This document shows positions 1 to 7,812 of a stretch of DNA of 44,569 nt, in pieces. Below the pieces are notes generated by a model. It did not search any database. It saw only the letters and a program-made list of their open reading frames with translations, and was not told the origin of the DNA. This DNA is from Actinomycetes bacterium (GTDB taxonomy: Bacteria; Actinomycetota; Actinomycetes; Streptosporangiales; Streptosporangiaceae). Numbering within the stretch: the first letter of the stretch is position 1; each line of letters begins with the position of its first letter. The stretch spans positions 1 through 44,569 of the forward strand of contig JAJYTW010000010.1 in the NCBI GenBank assembly GCA_021792855.1, written 5' to 3'. The position numbers and the translations under genes were made by a program.

Positions 1-84
1 AGGGCCGGTCCCCCCTGGAGCGATCGCCAGCACGTGCTCCCGCCGGTCCATCCCCCCAGGACCGGTCCCCCCGGAGCGATTGCC
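1..84. repeat. Imperfect 27-28 bp direct repeat
   Basis: Two copies lie at 1-28 and 58-84. They differ by two substitutions and one C/T insertion-deletion next to a run of six C. The stretch lies downstream of the MmpL stop codon, and the first copy may continue left of the window. Too little is visible to assign it to a repeat family. Confidence 0.6.
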
Positions 85-99
85 GCGCGCCGATCACCC

Positions 100-134
100 C
101 TGGCTAGCCGGCCGGCCCCCGGCCGGCTAGCCAG
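100..134 (-). terminator. Strong hairpin after the MmpL gene
   Basis: A perfect inverted repeat (CTGGCTAGCCGGCC at 100-113 against its complement at 121-134) extends inward to a 16 bp stem with a 3-nt loop. It starts 15 bp past the stop codon of the exporter gene. No T-run follows on the minus strand, which is common for actinobacterial terminators. It could act on transcripts from either side. Confidence 0.6.
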
Positions 135-149
135 GATCCAACCCGACGC

Positions 150-2339
150 CTATTCCGCGGCACCCGGCGCACCGACCGCCGGTTCACGGACCGCCGGTTC
201 ACGGACCGCCGGCGACGGCTCGACCCGCAGCAGTCGGGCCGCCCAGACCGGCAGCCACCAGTTCCACCGGCCGAACAGCGACACCAGCGCCGGCACCAGC
301 AGGGAGCGGACCACCGTGGCGTCCAGCAGGATGCCGGCCCCCACCCCGGTGGCGAAGATCTTCAGGAACGTGAACGGCGCGCTGGCCAGCGCGGCCATCG
401 CCAGGAACAGGATGAGCGCGGCCGAGGTGACCAGCCGACCGGTGCGCCCGATGCCGGTGACGATGGCCTGGGTAGTCGACCCGGTGGCGTCGTACTCCTC
501 CCGCATCCGGGCCAGGATGAACACCTCGTAGTCCATCGACAGGCCGTACAGGAACGCGAACACGAACAGCGGGATCCAGGCCGTGATGGCGCCGGTGGCT
601 GGCAGCCCCCAGATCAGGTTCGAACCATGCCCCTCCTGCCAGACCAGGACCATGACCCCGTACACCGCTCCGACCGAGAGCAGGTTGAGGATCACCGCCT
701 TGGCCGGGAGCAGCAGCGACCTGAATGCCCGCGCCAGCAGGATGAAGGTGATCGCCAGCAGACCGATCAGGACATAGATGAAGTTGCCGTAGGTGGCATG
801 CACCTGGTCGACCAGGCTGGCCCCGTAGCCGCCGACCTGCGCGGCGGGTTCCGCCGCGGCGAGCACCCGGCGGACCTGGCTGACGGTCGCCTGACCGGCC
901 GAACTCGCCCCGTCGACCTTCGGCAGGATCGCCACCAGGGCGGTGCCGGACCGCTGCCAGGACGGCCCGGCCGGCGCGACAACGCCGTGCACGCCGGGCA
1001 GGTGGGCGGTGGCCGAGGTGACCCGGGCGGTCCCGGCCGCGGCCGGCGCCAGCACCTCGATCGGAGTCAGCACGCCGGTCGGAAGGCCGGACCGCTCGAG
1101 CAGCACCACGCCGGCTCTGGGCTGTCCCTGCTGGGACAGTGAATTGACCCCGGCGTCGCCGACATGCATGCCCAGCGCAGCGACGCCGAGGACGACCAGG
1201 ACGGCGAGGCCGAGGATCGCGGCCAGCCACCGCTGGCGGACCACAAGCCGGGCCCACGCCGTCCACCCGCGGGCCGGGGCGGCTTCATGACGTAGTTTCG
1301 GCCAGTCGAACCGTCTGCCGACTCCGGCCAGGAAGGCCGGCAGCAAGGTAATCGACACGGCCACGCTGATCAGCGGGATCAGCATCCCGCCGAGGCCGAT
1401 GCCGCGGATGAACGGGATCGGCAGGGCGATCAGCGCGAGCAGGCCAAGCGCCACGGTGACACCGCTAAACGCGATCGCGCGCCCCGCGGTGGCCATCGCG
1501 ATCGTGATCGCATCCTGGTTCTCCGCGCCGCGGGCGGTCTCCTCCCGCCATCGGGTGATCAGCAGCAGTGAGTAGTCGATCGCGACACCCAGGCCGATCA
1601 GCGAGACCAGGAACTGGGTGGTGAAGTTGATGTCGGTCAGGTACGTCAGGCCAAGAATGGCCAGGAAGGTGGTCGTGATGGAGACCGCGGCGATCATCAG
1701 CGGGACGAGCGCGAGGAACGAGGCGAAGACGAAGGCAAGCACCGCCAGTGCGCCGAGGCCGCCCACGATGGTCTCGCTCAGCACACCGACGCCCTTGGAA
1801 CTGCTCGACTTGGTCAGCGGGGTAATGCCGGTGACCGCGACCGTGCTGCCGTGCGGCAGGTGGGCGAGCAGTGCCTGCTGCACCGCCGGCAGCGGAATCA
1901 CCGGGTCAGTCAGCGGGTTCCCGCTCGTCGGCGTGAAGATCAGGCCGAAGGTGGTGCGGCCGTCTGCCGAGACAAAGGCCGGATTGCCGGTCGTCCCGTA
2001 GGAGGTCACCCTGCTACGGCCGAACGGCCCGGCGCCTACGTCGCTGGCCGCGGCGAAGCCCGCGCGCAGGTCGGCCCGGATGCCCGGATCGGTAACCCGG
2101 CGCCCGGCCGGTAGCCGGATGACCGGGACGAGCGGCGTCTCGACGCCTCCGCTGTGGTAGGTGCCGACGATGGCGGTGTTCGCCCGATAGCTCGCCGTGC
2201 CCGGCACGGAGAAGCTCTGGCTGAGATGTTTGCTGATGGTCGCGGACGCGTAACCGCCCGCCAGCAGGGCCACGAGCCAGAACAACGCGACCAGCCGGCG
2301 ATGCCGCAATACAAACCCCGTGAGAGTGCGCACCGGCAT
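150..2339 (-). CDS. MmpL/RND-family membrane transporter
   Basis: The 729-residue protein belongs to the MMPL branch of the RND superfamily, proton-driven exporters of lipids or hydrophobic compounds in the inner membrane. Visible are an N-terminal membrane segment (about residues 13-33), a periplasmic loop, and two membrane bundles. Each bundle carries the Asp-Tyr signature of the family: GVAIDYS near residue 251 and LSMDYEVF near residue 600, each followed by a basic-acidic stretch. About twelve membrane segments are expected. The C-terminus carries a short in-frame repeat (PAVRE twice, then PAVGAP) encoded by direct repeats near 170-210. The gene stands alone, with a hairpin behind it and an AT-rich operator-like region in front. 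Substrate cannot be inferred; no biosynthetic neighbours are visible. Confidence 0.9.
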   Translation of the reverse strand: MPVRTLTGFVLRHRRLVALFWLVALLAGGYASATISKHLSQSFSVPGTASYRANTAIVGTYHSGGVETPLVPVIRLPAGRRVTDPGIRADLRAGFAAASDVGAGPFGRSRVTSYGTTGNPAFVSADGRTTFGLIFTPTSGNPLTDPVIPLPAVQQALLAHLPHGSTVAVTGITPLTKSSSSKGVGVLSETIVGGLGALAVLAFVFASFLALVPLMIAAVSITTTFLAILGLTYLTDINFTTQFLVSLIGLGVAIDYSLLLITRWREETARGAENQDAITIAMATAGRAIAFSGVTVALGLLALIALPIPFIRGIGLGGMLIPLISVAVSITLLPAFLAGVGRRFDWPKLRHEAAPARGWTAWARLVVRQRWLAAILGLAVLVVLGVAALGMHVGDAGVNSLSQQGQPRAGVVLLERSGLPTGVLTPIEVLAPAAAGTARVTSATAHLPGVHGVVAPAGPSWQRSGTALVAILPKVDGASSAGQATVSQVRRVLAAAEPAAQVGGYGASLVDQVHATYGNFIYVLIGLLAITFILLARAFRSLLLPAKAVILNLLSVGAVYGVMVLVWQEGHGSNLIWGLPATGAITAWIPLFVFAFLYGLSMDYEVFILARMREEYDATGSTTQAIVTGIGRTGRLVTSAALILFLAMAALASAPFTFLKIFATGVGAGILLDATVVRSLLVPALVSLFGRWNWWLPVWAARLLRVEPSPAVREPAVREPAVGAPGAAE

Positions 2340-2382
2340 ATCTTGGCAATGTGCATATTCAGTTGCGCGACCGGGGGGGTAT

Positions 2383-2436
2383 TAATTCGCGCACGACGTC
2401 GACAGCATTTCTAGCGAGAATTAGCCGGAATAATTC
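2383..2436. promoter_or_regulatory. Possible operator: GAATTA/TAATTC half-sites upstream of the MmpL gene
   Basis: A 19 bp inverted repeat (GAATTA, 7 nt, TAATTC) lies at 2418-2436, and a further TAATTC half-site at 2383-2388. These AT-rich words stand out in GC-rich DNA and sit about 45-100 bp upstream of the exporter start. This layout is typical of repressor sites for efflux genes. No regulator gene is next to it in the window, so the binding protein is unknown. Confidence 0.35.
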
Positions 2437-2487
2437 GGGCGCGTGAGCATCGGGAGCACGCCAGCCGGGCATCCCCGTCGCTTCGGC

Positions 2488-3387
2488 TTATTTCAGCATC
2501 AGCGCCATGATCCGGCGGCCGGCCAGCCACAACCCGCTGGCCCCCAGGACGCCAAGGTAGACGGCCGCGAGCAGTTGCGCCGACCCGACGGCCCCGAGGG
2601 TGAGGCCGCGCACCAGGACCACGCCCTGATACAGCGGCGTGCACTCCACGATGATCTGCACCGCCCGCGGATAGACGCTGAGCGGGTAAAAGGTGGTGGA
2701 GAACAGGAACATCGGGAGCGTCGCGAGCGTGACGAACTCGAAATGCTGCCAGCTCTTCATGTACGTGGTCGCCGCCATGCCCGCGCCCGCGAAGGCAAAG
2801 CCGATCAGCAGCGCGGCCGGGACCGCGGCGATCGCCCAGACCGAATGCACCAGGCCCATCGCGAGCATCACGACCATAAAGGCGACCGCGTACAGTCCGC
2901 CCCTGATCAGCGCCCAGCCCACCTCGCCGAGTGCGATCTCGTCCGGCCGCATCGGGGTGGCCAGGGCCGAGTCGTAGAGCTTGGCGTACTTCATCCGGAA
3001 GAAGACATTGAAGGTGGAGTCCATTACCGCGCCGTTCATCGCCGAGGTGGCCAGCAGGGCCGGAGCGACGAAGCTCGCGAACCCGATCGGCCGGCCGTCC
3101 GGCCCGGTCACGGTGCCGACCAGGTGGCCGATCCCGATCCCGATCGACAGCAGGTAGAACAGCGGCTCGAAGAAGCCGGAGATCAGCACACCCCAGGTGT
3201 GCCGGTAGACCCGGGCATGCCGCTCGATCAGGCGACCGCTGCCCCGGCCGCCGAGGCCGGCCCCCCGCAGCAGCGGCCAGGGCAGAATGCGCAGCGGCAA
3301 GCCGCCGAAGCCGGACGGCCCACGACCGGAGGAGACCGTGCCGGCCGTCTCCTGAGGCGCCCGCTCGTTCATTACCCGGTCAGGCAT
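2488..3387 (-). CDS. ABC-2 type transporter permease (second permease)
   Basis: A 299-residue integral membrane protein of the ABC-2 permease type (DrrB/NodJ-like). About 50 hydrophilic, Gly/Arg-rich residues precede the first membrane segment (LISGFFEPLFYLLSIGIGIG). Roughly six segments follow, plus the family's FLFSTTFYPLSVYP stretch in the second half. The start ATG overlaps the stop of the upstream permease by 8 bp (ATGCCTGA), with GGAGG 4 nt before it, so the two are translationally coupled. With the preceding permease and ATPase it should form a heterodimeric exporter for a drug, lipid or polysaccharide. The substrate is unknown. Confidence 0.85.
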   Translation of the reverse strand: MPDRVMNERAPQETAGTVSSGRGPSGFGGLPLRILPWPLLRGAGLGGRGSGRLIERHARVYRHTWGVLISGFFEPLFYLLSIGIGIGHLVGTVTGPDGRPIGFASFVAPALLATSAMNGAVMDSTFNVFFRMKYAKLYDSALATPMRPDEIALGEVGWALIRGGLYAVAFMVVMLAMGLVHSVWAIAAVPAALLIGFAFAGAGMAATTYMKSWQHFEFVTLATLPMFLFSTTFYPLSVYPRAVQIIVECTPLYQGVVLVRGLTLGAVGSAQLLAAVYLGVLGASGLWLAGRRIMALMLK

Positions 3388-4150
3388 ACAACCTCCGCCG
3401 ATAGGTCAGGTTCCCGGCATAGATCCCGGCCGCGGTCACCGCGAGCAGGTAGCCGACGTGCAGCGCGGTCTGGCCCGGCTGGGCCGTGCCCAGGCTGAGC
3501 GAGCGGCACAGCGCGACGCCGTGCCAGAGCGGCGTCAGGTACGCCAACGGCCGGACCACGGCGGGCAGCGAGGTGATCGGGAAGAAGGTGCCGGAGAACA
3601 GGAACAGCGGGATCACGCCGAACCGGAACAGCAGCGCGAACGAGCTGTCCTTCTTGCAGGTCATCGCGTACGCCTCGATCGGCGTGGCGAACGCCAGGCC
3701 GGTCAGCACCGCGGCGGGCAGGCAGGCGAGCACCCAGGGCGATCTGGCCGCGCCGAAGGCGGCCATGATGGCGAGGAAGACCGCCGAGTTCATCGCCAGC
3801 CGGAGCGTGGTGAACATCAGGTGGCCGTGGAACAGGTCGGCCGGCCGGAGCGGCGTGGCCGCCGCCGCCTGATAGGTCTTCAGCCATTTGACCGAGCCGA
3901 AGACCGGATAGGTCGACTCCCCCATCGCGGTCTGCATCGCGGCCGCCGCCATCAGTCCCGGCGCGAGGAACGTCAGGTAGCTGACCCCGCCGAGGCTGGC
4001 CGTGCCGTGCGCGTTCACCAGGCTGCCGAGGCCGACGCCCATCGCGCCCAGATAGAGCACCGGGTTCAGCACGCTGGAGTAGATCGAGCCGCGCCAGGTG
4101 CGCCGGTAGTTGGTCATCCAGAACCGCAGTTGCCGGATCGCTGCCCGCAT
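3380..4150 (-). CDS. ABC-2 type transporter permease (first permease)
   Basis: A 256-residue ABC-2 permease with about six membrane segments. The short N-terminal amphipathic part (RQLRFWMTNYRRTWRGSIYSS) leads into the first segment, and FLFSGTFFPITSLP is the family's conserved stretch. It resembles its downstream neighbour closely enough to be an old duplicate. Its ATG shares one base with the ATPase stop (TGATG), and GGAGG lies 4 nt upstream. It is the membrane half of the three-gene exporter. Confidence 0.87.
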   Translation of the reverse strand: MRAAIRQLRFWMTNYRRTWRGSIYSSVLNPVLYLGAMGVGLGSLVNAHGTASLGGVSYLTFLAPGLMAAAAMQTAMGESTYPVFGSVKWLKTYQAAAATPLRPADLFHGHLMFTTLRLAMNSAVFLAIMAAFGAARSPWVLACLPAAVLTGLAFATPIEAYAMTCKKDSSFALLFRFGVIPLFLFSGTFFPITSLPAVVRPLAYLTPLWHGVALCRSLSLGTAQPGQTALHVGYLLAVTAAGIYAGNLTYRRRLYA

Positions 4151-5115
4151 CAGTCCTCCAGCCTCCGGCCGGTCAGCCGCAGGAACACGTCCTCCAGCGT
4201 GCTCCTCCGCACCAGCGAGGTGACCGGCTCAAGCCCCCTGGCCCGGACCGCACCGAGCGCCGCGTCGCCATCGGCGGTGTAGAGCAGGATCCGGTCGGCG
4301 AGCACCTCGATCCGCTCGGCGGGCACGCCCTCCAGCTTGCCGGCCATCTTCTCGTGCTCGTCCAGGCCGAAGCGGAGTTCCAGCACCTCCGCGGTCGAGT
4401 ACCGGTCGATCAGCTCGCGCGGCGAGCCCTCCGCCGCGATCTTGCCGCCGTCCATCACCACCAGCCGGTCGCACAACTGCTCGGCCTCGTCCATGTAGTG
4501 CGTGGTCAGCACCAGGGTCACGCCCTGCTGCTTCAGCCGGTACAGCCGGTCCCAGACGACGTGCCTAGCCTGCGGGTCGAGCCCGGTGGTCGGCTCGTCA
4601 AGCAGCAGCACCTCCGGGTCGCTGATCAGCGACCTGGCGATGGTCAGGCGGCGCTTCATGCCGCCGGACAGCGGCTCGACCTCATCGTCGGCCCGCTCGG
4701 TGAGCTGCACGAACTCCAGCAGCCGCGCGGTCCGCTCCCGGATCACATCTCGCCGCAGCCCGAAGTACCGGCCGTAGATCAGCAGATTCTCCCGCACGGT
4801 CAGCTCGACGTCGAGGGTGTCCTCCTGCGGTACCACCCCGAGCCTGGCCCTGATCGCCTGGCCATCGCGGACCGGGTCCAGGCCGAAGATCGACAGCTCG
4901 CCGCCACTCGGCGGCGAGACGCAACCGATCATGCGCATCGTGGACGACTTGCCGGCCCCATTCGGCCCGAGGAAGCCGAACACCTCGCCGCGGGTGAGCT
5001 CAAAGTCGATTCCGGCAACAGCCGTGAAGTCGCCGAAAGTCTTAGTCAGGCCCTTGGCGCGAATCAGGATGTCGGGAGCAGCCACGACCGTGACATTACC
5101 CGGGGCTTCGGACAT
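4150..5115 (-). CDS. ABC transporter ATP-binding protein (DrrA-like)
   Basis: A 321-residue ATPase that powers the two permeases downstream. Visible are Walker A GPNGAGKS (residues 50-57), signature LSGGM (149-153), Walker B LLLDEP (170-175) with the D-loop GLDP, and the switch His in TTHYMDEAE (about 206). A C-terminal domain of roughly 80 residues is typical of daunorubicin-resistance-type (DrrA) ATPases. The frame stays open upstream to 5358, but those 81 residues are Arg-rich and unlike the family. I therefore start at ATG 5115 (MSEAPG); its Shine-Dalgarno is weak, so this is moderately sure. It diverges from the GtrA pair across about 250 bp. Confidence 0.9.
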   Translation of the reverse strand: MSEAPGNVTVVAAPDILIRAKGLTKTFGDFTAVAGIDFELTRGEVFGFLGPNGAGKSSTMRMIGCVSPPSGGELSIFGLDPVRDGQAIRARLGVVPQEDTLDVELTVRENLLIYGRYFGLRRDVIRERTARLLEFVQLTERADDEVEPLSGGMKRRLTIARSLISDPEVLLLDEPTTGLDPQARHVVWDRLYRLKQQGVTLVLTTHYMDEAEQLCDRLVVMDGGKIAAEGSPRELIDRYSTAEVLELRFGLDEHEKMAGKLEGVPAERIEVLADRILLYTADGDAALGAVRARGLEPVTSLVRRSTLEDVFLRLTGRRLED

Positions 5116-5362
5116 GGCGGGAGATCCTGGTTCGGCGTGCCCGACCCCGGGCGGCCGGCCCAGTTGGTAGCCTGAACCCGCAAGACGGGCACGTCGCAGG
5201 GACCTCGATCGTTGAGACCAGCGAGCGAGCGCAACACCAGCGTTTCGGGTGTTTTCAGGGTCAACCGTCCCGCCTCGCGCGGTAATGTTTTCCGGCCACA
5301 CGTTGCGGCCGGACTGGCGTGGGTAGCACCGCCAGTGACAGGATCGATCGGAGGCCACCCCG

Positions 5363-5887
5363 GTGAGCAGTGCCCGAAGACTCTATGAGCGTTTCCGGCA
5401 GCTCATTCATGAGGGTGCGAAATTTGGAATTATCGGGATTGTTGGTGTTGTCATCTACAATCTCGTTGACAACGCACTGCTCAGCCTCGGCCCGCTCAAG
5501 GCCGCCACGGTCGCGGTCATCGTCACCACGCTGATCAGCTACGTGGCGAACCGCTACTGGAGCTTCCGGCACCGCGAGCGCACCACCGTGCCGCGCGAGA
5601 CCGTGCTGTTCTTCGCGCTCAACGGCTTCGGCCTGCTGATCCAGTGGGCGGTCGTCGGATTCACGTATTACGGCCTCGGCGAGACCGGCAAGCTAGCCAA
5701 CTTCATCGCCAACAACATCGGCATCGTGCTCGGCACACTGTTCCGGTTCTGGTCCTATCGCAAGTGGGTCTGGGCGAGTAAGGACGAGACCGGTGAGCAC
5801 GAGTCGCTGGAACCCGCACTCGCGGCCACGTCAGCCGGCCCGACGGCGGCTCAGTCCACCGCGGAAGGGGCTGACGAGCCGCATTGA
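5363..5887 (+). CDS. GtrA-family membrane protein (first copy)
   Basis: A 174-residue GtrA/DPMS-like protein with four membrane segments between about residues 20 and 140. It has the family pattern FGIIGIVGVVIYNLVDNALL at the first helix, NRYWSFRHR after the second, and FRFWSYRKWVW after the fourth. Family members help move polyprenyl-linked sugars across the membrane or assist a glycosyltransferase. The start is GTG with GGAGG at 5350-5354, 8 nt before it. The last 35 residues are Ala/Glu/Thr-rich and probably disordered. It overlaps the second copy by 4 bp, so the two are co-translated. No glycosyltransferase of the usual partner type is adjacent. Confidence 0.88.
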   Translation: MSSARRLYERFRQLIHEGAKFGIIGIVGVVIYNLVDNALLSLGPLKAATVAVIVTTLISYVANRYWSFRHRERTTVPRETVLFFALNGFGLLIQWAVVGFTYYGLGETGKLANFIANNIGIVLGTLFRFWSYRKWVWASKDETGEHESLEPALAATSAGPTAAQSTAEGADEPH

Positions 5888-6501
5888 GCCAGGTCAGGAC
5901 GTCGATCCCGGCGGCTGAGTCGCGGCCGGGCCTGTACCAGCGGATTCGGGCGCTGATTGGCGAGGGCGCGAAGTTCGGCATCGTCGGACTGATCGGCATC
6001 GGCGTCACCAACCTGGTCTTCATCCCGCTGCACAACTGGCTCCATCTGGGCCCGCTGACGTCGATCACGGCCGCCACCCTGGTGGCGACCGTGGTCACGT
6101 TCGTCGGCAACCGATACTGGAGTTTCCGGCACCGCGAGGGCGCGGGGACCGGCCGGGAGGGCGTCACCTTCTTCGTACTGAACGGCGTCGGACTGCTGAT
6201 CCAGTACGCGGTGCTCGGTTTCACCAACTACGTGCTCGGCCTGGACAGCAAGCTGGAGAACGTGATCGCGGTCAACCTGGGCATCGGCATCGGCACGCTG
6301 TTCCGGTTCTGGTCCTACCGCAAATGGGTCTGGGTATCACCGGAGGAGCAACTGGCCAGGCTGCGTCGCGGCCGGCACCGCAAGGGCCGTCCCGTGCCAC
6401 TGCCCGAACCGGCCCGGGCAGTGGCGGCGATGCCGGGGCGAGATGATCCGGTCCTGGCGCGGTCCGCACCCGAATCCGGCTACCGGGACGGCGTGGCCTA
6501 G
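5884..6501 (+). CDS. GtrA-family membrane protein (second copy)
   Basis: A 205-residue paralogue of the preceding gene. It shares the opening LYQRIRALIGEGAKFGIVGL, the NRYWSFRHREG motif and the closing FRFWSYRKWVWVS. Four membrane segments are followed by a basic then acidic tail of about 55 residues. The best start is TTG at 5884, which overlaps the upstream stop in TTGA; AAGGGG lies about 12 nt earlier. No ATG or GTG fits the conserved N-terminus. The two copies may form a heterodimer. Its stop TAG shares the palindrome CTAG with the stop of the convergent GT51 gene. Confidence 0.87.
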   Translation: MSQVRTSIPAAESRPGLYQRIRALIGEGAKFGIVGLIGIGVTNLVFIPLHNWLHLGPLTSITAATLVATVVTFVGNRYWSFRHREGAGTGREGVTFFVLNGVGLLIQYAVLGFTNYVLGLDSKLENVIAVNLGIGIGTLFRFWSYRKWVWVSPEEQLARLRRGRHRKGRPVPLPEPARAVAAMPGRDDPVLARSAPESGYRDGVA

Positions 6502-7232
6502 CCCGCCCGGCACCCGCCGGCGTTCGCGACTAGCTGCCGCATCGGCGTGGCCAGCACGATGGCGGCCTCCCTGGTATTCAGCACCCCGGTGGCCACCAGT
6601 CTGGCCACCACGTGCTGCTCGCGGAGCCTGGCGAGGGCCGGATAGCGAAGCGGGTCGTAGGCGGACGGCGCCTGCACCAGGCCGGCCAGGACGGCAGCCT
6701 GCGGCCAGGACAGCCCGCTGGGCTCGGTGCCGAAGTATCCGCAGCTAGCCGCCTGCAGCCCCCAGAAGCCGTGGCCGAAGTAGACCACGTCGGAGTACAT
6801 CCGCAGGATCTCGCTGCCCGGATAGCTGTACTTGAGCTTGACCGCCAGCGCCACCTGCTCAAGCTCGACCAGCACGCCGGACCGGTAGGGGGTGTATAGC
6901 AGCTTGGCAAGCTGCTGATAGAGCGTGGCACCGCCCTGGTCGCCGTGCCCGGTCAGGCGGCCGAGCAGCACCCGGCCGATCGCGAACGGATCGATGCCAG
7001 GCTCGTAGCTGAACCGGTGATCCTCGGTCGCGATCAGCGCGTCGCTGAACTTCACCGGCACGGGAGGACCGGGAAAGGCTACCTTGTGCTGCCGGTCCTG
7101 TGCCCTGGCGATCGCGATCGCGTTACCTGCCGACGGTGCCCAGAGCATGAGCGCGACCCCGGCGAATACGACGACCACGGCCAGCACCGCAACCGCCACG
7201 CCGAACCGGCGCAGGACCCGACCCGCTCGCAT
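6498..7232 (-). CDS. Monofunctional glycosyltransferase family 51 (peptidoglycan transglycosylase-like)
   Basis: A 244-residue protein with one N-terminal membrane anchor (about residues 10-32) and a GT51 domain, the glycan-polymerising half of class A penicillin-binding proteins. It lacks a transpeptidase domain. The motifs are recognisable but off consensus: EDHRF with the catalytic Glu near residue 70, GGATLYQQLAK where GGSTITQQ is usual, and the second catalytic Glu in YPGSEILRMY near 141. The usual His of the EDxxFxxH motif is Glu here. ATG 7232 is preferred, with AGGGTGG 8 nt before it; GTG 7244 has the same ribosome-binding site too close. It may polymerise peptidoglycan, or a related lipid-linked saccharide supplied with help from the convergent GtrA proteins. 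Confidence 0.82.
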   Translation of the reverse strand: MRAGRVLRRFGVAVAVLAVVVVFAGVALMLWAPSAGNAIAIARAQDRQHKVAFPGPPVPVKFSDALIATEDHRFSYEPGIDPFAIGRVLLGRLTGHGDQGGATLYQQLAKLLYTPYRSGVLVELEQVALAVKLKYSYPGSEILRMYSDVVYFGHGFWGLQAASCGYFGTEPSGLSWPQAAVLAGLVQAPSAYDPLRYPALARLREQHVVARLVATGVLNTREAAIVLATPMRQLVANAGGCRAG

Positions 7233-7378
7233 TCGCGGCACCACCCTGCCTGTGCTCGGCCTGTGCTCGCACGCTCCGAAACCGATGCAAGAGCGATAAC
7301 GACGACTTGCACCGGTGATGCAACGATTCGGGTGACTTCAAAGTGCCCGCGCTCACGCCCGGGCACCGATCGGAAGAG

Positions 7379-7453
7379 TCGGGACGCCGGGATTTGAACC
7401 CGGGCTCTCTGGTCCCCCAGACCAGCGCCTTAACCAAGCTGGGCCACGTCCCG
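7379..7453 (-). tRNA. tRNA-Pro (anticodon GGG)
   Basis: A full cloverleaf is visible on the minus strand. The 7 bp acceptor stem is CGGGACG/CGTCCCG with discriminator A. The anticodon stem CTGGT/ACCAG closes a 7-nt loop with U33 and anticodon GGG, and the T arm contains GGTTCAAATCC. The 3' CCA is not encoded. A TATTAT -10-like box on the minus strand at 7474-7479 lies at a suitable distance upstream. Confidence 0.97.
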
Positions 7454-7556
7454 TCGCCCTGTCGGACGCTCAGATAATAGCGCATTGTCCGGCACCGCCG
7501 CGGCCCGCGCCGCCGGGCGGGCGACGATCACGCTATGCTCGCCCCAACGCGCCGAC

Positions 7557-7812
7557 GGAGACAAGTAGCACCGGTCACCGCGAGCCAAGAGAGCCGCCGG
7601 AAGCTGAGAAGTCGGCCTCGCGCACCGGTCGCGAAGACACTCCCGAGCGCGGGGAGGAACGGCCACCGCCGCCAGCGGCCGGCCCGATGCCCCGCCGGCC
7701 TGCCCCCGTGACCGGGCACAACCGAGGCCGTCATCGACGGCGAAGGTGCGGTGGCACCGCGAGTCCCTTCTCGCCCGCACTCCCAAGGGCCGTGACTACC
7801 CAGGAGTGCGAC
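7557..7812 (+). promoter_or_regulatory. Translational T-box riboswitch, Asp-specific, controlling aspS
   Basis: The leader has all T-box elements. Stem I closes with GGAG (7557-7560) and CTCC (7640-7643). CGCGAG pairs with CTCGCG, and ACCGGT pairs with itself. The AAGTAG (7563-7568) and AGAGAG (7588-7593) motifs are present. The specifier position reads GAC (Asp) at 7636-7638, after GAA. A stem III-like hairpin lies at 7727-7741. In the T-box, A1 is 7746-7751/7775-7780, the bulge is UGGCACC at 7752-7758, and A2 is 7759-7763/7770-7774. The UGGC of the bulge would pair with GCCA, the uncharged end of a tRNA with discriminator G, as in tRNA-Asp. The 3' strand of A1 overlaps CGCACTCC (7776-7783), which can instead pair with GGAGTGCG (7803-7810) and hide the ribosome-binding site. 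Uncharged tRNA should therefore free translation. A -10-like TATGCT lies at 7534-7539. Confidence 0.85.

Noticed and set aside
7687-7812. N-terminal extension of aspS, or a leader peptide
   Set aside because: The bases form stem III, the T-box bulge and the sequestrator hairpin; the start at 7813 fits the family N-terminus.
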